The position numbers and the translations under genes are program-made. From the NCBI GenBank assembly GCA_045586785.1, contig JAZNBA010000085.1, positions 27,134 to 91,133 on the forward strand: a stretch of DNA of 64,000 nt. The letters run 5' to 3'. The stretch comes from UMGS1002 sp045586785. GTDB lineage: Bacteria; Bacillota; Clostridia; Oscillospirales; CAG-272. The stretch's first letter is position 1. Every line of letters begins with the position of its first letter. Shown here piece by piece: positions 59,270 through 64,000 of the stretch. Below the pieces are notes generated by a model. It had not been told where the DNA came from. It saw only the letters and a program-made list of their open reading frames with translations, and did no database searches.

Positions 59270-59710
59270 ATGAAGCTTCATAATTTATCTCCCGCTCCCG
59301 GTTCTACCACCTCTGTATACCGCAAGGGTAGAGGTCCCGGTTCCGGTAACGGTAAAACAGCAGGCAAGGGCCACAAGGGTCAGAATGCCAGAGCAGGTGG
59401 CGGTGTACGCCCCGGTTTCGAGGGCGGTCAGCTTCCGCTCTACAGAAAGCTTCCCAAGAGAGGCTTCCACAATAAGTTTGCTACAAAATATGCAATAGTC
59501 AACGTATCCGATCTTAATGCATTTGAGAACGGTGCGGTGATCGACATTAATGCATTGCTTGAAAAGAAAATAGTTCGCAAGGCCTTCGATGGTCTCAAAG
59601 TTCTCGGTAATGGTGATCTTAATAAGAGCCTTACTGTTAAAGCGGCGATCTTTTCTGCAACTGCTAAGGAAAAGATAGAAGCAGCAGGTGGAAAGACTGA
59701 GGAGGTGTAA
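59270..59710 (+). CDS. rplO: 50S ribosomal protein L15
   Basis: The 146-residue L15, a late assembly protein. The glycine- and arginine-rich N-terminal extension (RKGRGPGSGNGKTAGKGHKG) and the globular part with GGQLPLYRKLPKRGFHN are typical. I chose ATG 59270, behind AAAGGAGGG. The stop lies 3 bases before the secY start. Confidence 0.97.
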   Translation: MKLHNLSPAPGSTTSVYRKGRGPGSGNGKTAGKGHKGQNARAGGGVRPGFEGGQLPLYRKLPKRGFHNKFATKYAIVNVSDLNAFENGAVIDINALLEKKIVRKAFDGLKVLGNGDLNKSLTVKAAIFSATAKEKIEAAGGKTEEV

Positions 59711-59713
59711 AAC

Positions 59714-61033
59714 ATGTTTCAGACAATAAAGAATGCTTGGAAAGTTACCGAGCTTCGCAACAAAATGCTTTTTACACTTCTTATAATTGTTCTTTACCGT
59801 CTTGGTGCAAGTATTCCGGTTCCGTATGTAAGTGCTGACGTATATGAAAGCATGAATGCGTTTGCCGCCGGTTCTATCTTTGATTTTATGAATATACTTT
59901 CGGGTGGTGCATTCTCGCAGGCTACTCTGTTTGCACTTTCGGTATCTCCTTATATTACCGCATCCATTGTTATTCAGCTTTTGACCGTTGCAATTCCTGC
60001 CCTCGAAAGAATGGCTAAGGATGAAAACGGCAAAAAGAAAATTACTATGTATACCCGTATAGTTACCGTTGTTCTTGCACTGGTTACTGCTTACGGTTAT
60101 TCAATGATGCTCAGCAGCCAGAAGATGCTTACATTTACGTCAACAGACAGCAGCAGATGGTTCAAGTTTGCTGTAATGATTGCATGCTTCTGCGCAGGTG
60201 CAGCTATTATCATGTGGTTGGCTGAAAAGATTAATGAGTTTGGTATCGGTAATGGTATCTCCATTATACTTTTTGCTAACATCATCGCAAGCCTGCCTTC
60301 CATGCTTGGTCAGCTCATTAATATGGTTGTTTCCAACGGCGTGTTCAAGTGGACAGGACTTGTTGCAGTCATTGTTATTGCAGTGGCAGCTCTTGCTATT
60401 GTTGTTCTCACTGTTTGGTTCACAAACAGCGAGCGCAGAATTCCGATTCAGTACGCAAAGAGAGTAGTTGGTCGTAAGATGTATGGCGGACAGTCCTCTA
60501 ATCTTCCTCTCAAGCTCAATATGACAGGAGTTATGCCTATCATATTTGCTAACTCTATCGTTGCCATTCCCGCAACAATCGCAGCGTTCTTTCCTAATTG
60601 GAAGCCCCTGCAGTTCATCAATGAATACTTCAACTATTACACATGGCCTTATCTTGTAGTGTTCTTGGCACTTATTATTGCGTTTGCTTATTTCTACACA
60701 TTAATATCCTTCAACCCTGTTGAAGTTGCTAATAACATTAGAGATAACGGCGGTGCAGTTCCCGGAATTCGTCCCGGCAAGCCTACTGCTCAGTATATTC
60801 AGAAGATACTTAACCGTATCACACTGATAGGCGCAGTATTCCTTTGCGTAGTGGCCGGATTACCTATGCTTGTTACTATTATTGACTACGCGATCCATGA
60901 CGGCACTATCACATTCAATGCACTTGCATTTGGTGGTTCTTCGCTGCTGATCGTTGTAGGTGTTGCGCTTGAAACTGTTCATGAGCTTGAGGCTCAGCTC
61001 ACAATGCGTAACTATAAAGGTTTCCTTGATTAA
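59714..61033 (+). CDS. secY: Protein translocase subunit SecY
   Basis: The 439-residue channel subunit of the Sec translocon in the cytoplasmic membrane. Ten membrane segments are visible. The motif DFMNILSGGAFSQATLFALS near helix 2 and the NPVEVANNIRDNGGAVPGIRPGKPT loop are family marks. The cytoplasmic loop before it contains RRIPIQYAKRVVGRKMYGGQ. ATG 59714 follows GAGGTG inside rplO, so translation is close-coupled. Confidence 0.98.
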   Translation: MFQTIKNAWKVTELRNKMLFTLLIIVLYRLGASIPVPYVSADVYESMNAFAAGSIFDFMNILSGGAFSQATLFALSVSPYITASIVIQLLTVAIPALERMAKDENGKKKITMYTRIVTVVLALVTAYGYSMMLSSQKMLTFTSTDSSRWFKFAVMIACFCAGAAIIMWLAEKINEFGIGNGISIILFANIIASLPSMLGQLINMVVSNGVFKWTGLVAVIVIAVAALAIVVLTVWFTNSERRIPIQYAKRVVGRKMYGGQSSNLPLKLNMTGVMPIIFANSIVAIPATIAAFFPNWKPLQFINEYFNYYTWPYLVVFLALIIAFAYFYTLISFNPVEVANNIRDNGGAVPGIRPGKPTAQYIQKILNRITLIGAVFLCVVAGLPMLVTIIDYAIHDGTITFNALAFGGSSLLIVVGVALETVHELEAQLTMRNYKGFLD

Positions 61034-61057
61034 TCGAACTTTTTTCGGAGGAATAAT

Positions 61058-61693
61058 ATGAATTTGATTTTAATGGGTGCTCCCGGCGCCGGAAAGGGTA
61101 CACAAGCCGAGATTATTTCAGAGAAATTCCAAATTCCAGCGATTTCCACGGGTGAGATACTCAGAGCTGCAATTAAGGCAGGAACTGAGCTTGGTAAGAC
61201 CGCTCAATCTTTTATGGACAGCGGTAATCTTGTTCCCGACGAAGTTGTTATCGGTATTATCAAGGAACATCTTTCTTCGGATGCGTGTAAAAACGGATTT
61301 ATACTTGATGGGTTTCCTCGTTCAGTAGCCCAGGCAGAGGCGCTTGAGTCCTTTGGAGTCAAGATCGATGCAGTTCTTGCTATTGAAGTTGAGGATGAGA
61401 GAATCGTTGCACGTATGGGTGGACGCAGAGTTTGCCCGGCTTGCGGTGCTTCTTACCATGTAAGTTACAATCCGCCTGCAAAAGAAGGCATATGTGATAA
61501 ATGTTTCGCAGAGCTTATTATCCGTAAGGATGACGCTGCTGAAACAGTAAGAAACAGACTTGTCACATACCATAATCAGACAGAACCTCTTAAAGCATTT
61601 TATGCTGAACGTGGACTGCTGATCGTTGTTGAAGGCCAGGAAGAACTTGACGATACTACTCGTTTGGTTTCCGAGGCCTTGGCTAAAATCTGA
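61058..61693 (+). CDS. adk: Adenylate kinase, zinc-lid type
   Basis: Adk interconverts 2 ADP with ATP and AMP. The P-loop reads GAPGAGKGTQAE near the start, and the AMP site includes STGEILRAA and GFPRSVAQAE. The lid (about 126-163) has CPACGASYHV and GICDKC, four cysteines of a structural zinc site as in many Gram-positives. The 211-residue size is normal. It lies between secY and map as in other Bacillota. Confidence 0.98.
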   Translation: MNLILMGAPGAGKGTQAEIISEKFQIPAISTGEILRAAIKAGTELGKTAQSFMDSGNLVPDEVVIGIIKEHLSSDACKNGFILDGFPRSVAQAEALESFGVKIDAVLAIEVEDERIVARMGGRRVCPACGASYHVSYNPPAKEGICDKCFAELIIRKDDAAETVRNRLVTYHNQTEPLKAFYAERGLLIVVEGQEELDDTTRLVSEALAKI

Positions 61694-61695
61694 TT

Positions 61696-62457
61696 ATGAT
61701 CCAAGTCAAAAATGTTGAACAACTTTCGTTGATGAAGGAAGCCGGACGTATCACGGGTGAAGCGTTGCTTTACATTCGTGATTATGTTCGTGACGGTGTC
61801 AGCACCTTTGAACTCGATAAACTGATTCGTCAGTTTATCGAGAAAAATGGGGCGAGACCTTCGTTCTTGAATTATTCCGGTTTTCCGGCATCAGCGTGTA
61901 TCAGTGTTAACGACGAAGTAATTCACGGTATTCCGTCGAAAAAGAGAATTCTTTGCGAGGGTGATATCGTTAAGGTCGACGTTGGTGCATGCTACAAAGG
62001 ATTTCATGGTGACGCAGCGCGAACAATACCTGTTGGTAAGGTTAGCGAAGAGGCTGAACGTTTGATTGCAATTACTCGTCAAAGCTTTTTTGAAGGTGTT
62101 GCGGTTGCACGTGCAGGTATGCGCATTGGTGATATAGGAAGTGCCATTCAAAGCTGTGCCGAGGGTAATGGCTTTTCAGTGGTAAGACCTTATATCGGTC
62201 ACGGAATTGGGCGTGAGTTGCACGAGCAACCTGATGTTCCCAATTACGGAACTCCCGGTCGTGGAGTCAGATTGTGCAATGGAATGACCATTGCCGTAGA
62301 ACCAATGATCAATGCCGGTGTTAAGGAAGTTAAGAACTTGTCAGATGGTTGGACAGTAAAAACGGCTGACGGTAAACTTTCCGCGCACTATGAAAATACG
62401 GTGGCTATATTGCCCGACGGTCCGCAAATCCTTACACTGATAGACAAAAATTGGTGA
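61696..62457 (+). CDS. map: Methionine aminopeptidase, type I
   Basis: Removes the initiator methionine from new proteins. The 253-residue enzyme shows the metal ligands in VDVGACYKGFHGDAA (two aspartates), HGIGRELHEQP (His) and the later MTIAVEPMIN (Glu). The HYENTVAI segment supplies the last glutamate. It starts 2 bases after the adk stop. It lacks an N-terminal extension. Confidence 0.98.
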   Translation: MIQVKNVEQLSLMKEAGRITGEALLYIRDYVRDGVSTFELDKLIRQFIEKNGARPSFLNYSGFPASACISVNDEVIHGIPSKKRILCEGDIVKVDVGACYKGFHGDAARTIPVGKVSEEAERLIAITRQSFFEGVAVARAGMRIGDIGSAIQSCAEGNGFSVVRPYIGHGIGRELHEQPDVPNYGTPGRGVRLCNGMTIAVEPMINAGVKEVKNLSDGWTVKTADGKLSAHYENTVAILPDGPQILTLIDKNW

Positions 62458-62502
62458 ATAAACGTTATCGCATATGAAATACAATAGCAGGGAGGGTTCA
62501 TC

Positions 62503-62721
62503 ATGCCGAAGGATGACGTAATCGAATTTGAAGGTACAGTACTTGAGGCTTTGCCCAATGCTAACTTCAAAGTTAAGCTTCCCAATGGTCACGTAGTTAT
62601 GGCTCACATTTCGGGAAAGCTCAGAATGAATTATATTCGCATACTGCCCGGAGACAAGGTAACCGTTGAGGTTTCTGTATATGATCTTACAAAGGGCAGA
62701 ATAACATGGCGTGCTAAATAA
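62503..62721 (+). CDS. infA: Translation initiation factor IF-1
   Basis: The 72-residue OB-fold IF-1 that blocks the A site during initiation. It reads MPKDDVIEFEGTVLEALPNA, then FKVKLPNGHVVMAHISGK and RITWRAK at the end. It follows map by 45 bases, and the small KOW-domain gene often found between them is absent. ATG 62503 follows GGGAGGG. Confidence 0.98.
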   Translation: MPKDDVIEFEGTVLEALPNANFKVKLPNGHVVMAHISGKLRMNYIRILPGDKVTVEVSVYDLTKGRITWRAK

Positions 62722-62759
62722 GCACATACAGACAAATACGAAAGGAATGGTATAATACA

Positions 62760-62873
62760 ATGAAGGTAAAGCCATCCGTGAAGAAGATCTGCGAAAAGTG
62801 CAAGATTATCAAGAGAAAAGGCCGCGTAATGGTCATTTGTGAGAATCCCAAGCACAAGCAGAGACAGGGTTAA
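62760..62873 (+). CDS. rpmJ: 50S ribosomal protein L36
   Basis: A 37-residue zinc-type L36 with ligands C11, C14, C27 and H32 in KICEKCKII and VICENPKHKQRQG. It follows infA by 38 bases and is in the canonical place. It is too short for most automatic cut-offs. ATG 62760 follows AAAGGAA. Confidence 0.96.
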   Translation: MKVKPSVKKICEKCKIIKRKGRVMVICENPKHKQRQG

Positions 62874-62913
62874 TTCCCTAAATCTTACCGAATTTGAGAG
62901 GTGAAAAAACAGA

Positions 62914-63282
62914 ATGGCTCGTATAGCAGGCGTTGATATTCCGAATCAGAAGCGCGTAGAAATCGCTCTTACCTACATTTACGGTATCGGTCGCAAGAGC
63001 GCAAATGATATCCTCGCAAAGACAGGCATTAATCCTGACACCCGCGCTAAGGATCTGACGGAAGACGAAGTAGCAAAACTTCGTGATGAGATTGAATCTC
63101 ACTACCATGTAGAAGGTGACCTTCGCCGTGACGTGGCGCTGAACATCAAGCGTTTGGTTGAAATCAACTGTTACCGCGGTATCAGACACAGAAAGGGTCT
63201 GCCGGTAAGAGGTCAGAGAACAAAGACCAATGCGAGAACCAGAAAAGGTCCCGCTAAGACAATTGCGAACAAGAAGAAATAA
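62914..63282 (+). CDS. rpsM: 30S ribosomal protein S13
   Basis: The 122-residue S13 of the small-subunit head, which contacts the P-site tRNA. It begins MARIAGVDIPNQKRVEIALTY and contains the IEINCYRGIRHRKGLPVRGQ signature (here VEINCYRGIRHRKGLPVRGQ). The basic C-terminal tail ends in TIANKKK. ATG 62914 follows GAGAGGTG. Confidence 0.98.
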   Translation: MARIAGVDIPNQKRVEIALTYIYGIGRKSANDILAKTGINPDTRAKDLTEDEVAKLRDEIESHYHVEGDLRRDVALNIKRLVEINCYRGIRHRKGLPVRGQRTKTNARTRKGPAKTIANKKK

Positions 63283-63297
63283 AGGAGTGGCATAAAG

Positions 63298-63690
63298 ATG
63301 GCTAATGCTAAGAAGGTCGTTAAAAGACGCCGCGAGAAAAAGAACATACCCGAGGGTCAGGTTCATATTCGCGCAACCTTCAATAACACAATCGTCACCA
63401 TAACCGACAAAGAAGGAAATGCAATTTCCTGGGCATCGGCTGGTGAGCTTGGCTTCAAGGGCTCCAGAAAGTCCACACCGTTTGCAGCACAGATGGCATC
63501 TGAGACAGCTGCTAAGGCTGCAACAGAGCATGGACTTAAGTCTGTTGAGGTTTATGTAAGAGGTCCCGGATCGGGACGTGAATCCGCAATCCGTGCACTT
63601 GAGACTGTGGGTCTCCAGATCACAATGATCAAGGATGTTACTCCCATTCCCCACAACGGTTGCAGACCGCCTAAACGCAGACGCGTTTAA
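63298..63690 (+). CDS. rpsK: 30S ribosomal protein S11
   Basis: The 130-residue S11 of the platform. It contains GQVHIRATFNNTIVTITDKEG, the GFKGSRKSTPFAAQ loop, and the C-terminal TPIPHNGCRPPKRRRV. It follows rpsM by 15 bases. ATG 63298 follows AAAGGAG. Confidence 0.98.
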   Translation: MANAKKVVKRRREKKNIPEGQVHIRATFNNTIVTITDKEGNAISWASAGELGFKGSRKSTPFAAQMASETAAKAATEHGLKSVEVYVRGPGSGRESAIRALETVGLQITMIKDVTPIPHNGCRPPKRRRV

Positions 63691-63714
63691 TCAATTATTG
63701 GAGGTATAAAAATT

Positions 63715-63929
63715 ATGGCAAGATATACCGGACCGGTATGCAAGATTTGCCGTAGAGAAGGCACAAAGCTTTTTCTTAAAGGCGAACGTTGCATGACCAA
63801 GTGTGCACTTGACACTAAGAGAGGTAGCAAAGCTCCCGGACAGCACGGTGCTGCTGTTAAGAAGCAGAGAGAATATGGTATGCAGCTTCGCGAGAAGCAG
63901 AAGACGAAGAGATACTACGGTGTCCTTGA
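63715..63929 (+). CDS. rpsD: 30S ribosomal protein S4, cut by adapter sequence (partial)
   Basis: Only the first 72 residues of S4 (usually about 200) are genomic. MARYTGPVCKICRREGTKLF, the KGERC segment with the zinc-type cysteines, GQHGA, and REKQKTKRYYGVLE match the family exactly. After the GVLE codons (ending near 63929-63930) homology stops abruptly and the sequence turns into sequencing adapter. The stop codon at 63991-63993 is therefore artificial, and the gene is neither a truncated nor a frameshifted rpsD. ATG 63715 follows GGAGG. Confidence 0.95.
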
Positions 63930-64000
63930 AAGTCGGATCGTAGCCATGTCGTTCTGTGAGCCAAGGAGTTGTCCTAATATGTTGTCTTCCTAAGACCGCT
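63930..64000. other. Non-genomic: MGI/DNBSEQ adapter, barcode and partner adapter
   Basis: Bases 63930-63971 match the 42-base MGI/BGISEQ second-read adapter (begins AAGTCGGATCGTAGCCATG, ends GCCAAGGAGTTG). Bases 63972-63981 (TCCTAATATG) sit where the 10-base sample barcode belongs. Bases 63982-64000 (TTGTCTTCCTAAGACCGCT) match the start of the reverse complement of the first-read adapter. Adapter, barcode and adapter occur in library order with no gaps. The segment should be masked. Confidence 0.96.

Noticed and set aside
63715..63993. A complete 92-residue S4 paralogue or a frameshifted rpsD
   Set aside because: The novel C-terminal residues are encoded by adapter and barcode sequence, so this is an assembly artefact.
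1..64000. CRISPR arrays, insertion sequences, tRNA or rRNA genes
   Set aside because: I looked on both strands and saw no spaced direct repeats, transposase, cloverleaf or rRNA sequence that I could support.

Overview
The window is a 64 kb piece of a spore-forming, anaerobic-type member of the Bacillota, class Clostridia. The evidence is intact pro-sigma-K, SpoVAD, SpoVAE and a SpoVAF/GerA protein, a division and cell wall (dcw) cluster headed by mraZ, the MEP-pathway kinase IspE, a pyrophosphate-type phosphofructokinase, a zinc-type S14, PlsY and MecA. I cannot name a genus. Most housekeeping promoters share one form: a TTGNNN box, a 17-bp spacer, and a TATAAT-like box that usually carries a TGn extension.

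Layout. 1-5.9 kb (minus): a five-gene run of AI-2E family permease, htpG, a diverged prephenate dehydratase-like protein, a TSCPD protein and a phosphoglucomutase cut by the window edge. 6-11.4 kb (plus): ispE, an Eis-like acetyltransferase, an orphan A+T-rich lipoprotein-like gene, plsY and an RNA-type methyltransferase. 11.5-15.9 kb: asd, rsmI, an Amidase_3 protein, a uridine phosphorylase and an aldose epimerase. 16-21 kb: sporulation genes spoVAD-spoVAE, sigK, PPi-type pfk and spoVAF. 21-27.1 kb: family 4 uracil-DNA glycosylase, mecA, a DinG/Rad3-type helicase, an aminotransferase and a radical SAM protein. 27.2-40.5 kb: dcw cluster mraZ-rsmH-ftsL-pbp-murE-murF-mraY-ftsW-murG-divIB, then ftsZ on its own promoter; murD, murB and ftsA are not in it. 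40.6-46.9 kb: an unusual trio of nucleoside hydrolase-like protein, GH20 hexosaminidase-like protein and a 1130-residue lamin-tail/PHP metallohydrolase. 46.9-49.6 kb (minus): rplJ-rplL with an L10 leader, a short WYL regulator and an unknown membrane protein. 49.7 kb to the end: the S10-spc-alpha ribosomal protein superoperon from rpsJ to rpsD, with secY, adk, map and infA.

Functionally, the dcw block makes and polymerises peptidoglycan precursor and builds the septum. RsmH and RsmI modify the same 16S nucleotide, C1402. The ribosomal block carries several structured RNA segments that may control it: an L10 leader, a long S10 leader with an internal terminator, and a two-hairpin element before rpsH.

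The last 71 bases (63930-64000) are not genomic. They match an MGI/DNBSEQ adapter, a 10-base barcode and the start of the partner adapter, so the apparent short rpsD is an assembly artefact. The strongest candidate for new biology is the 40.6-46.9 kb trio. The candidate regulatory RNAs in the ribosomal operon and the diverged FtsZ tail come next.
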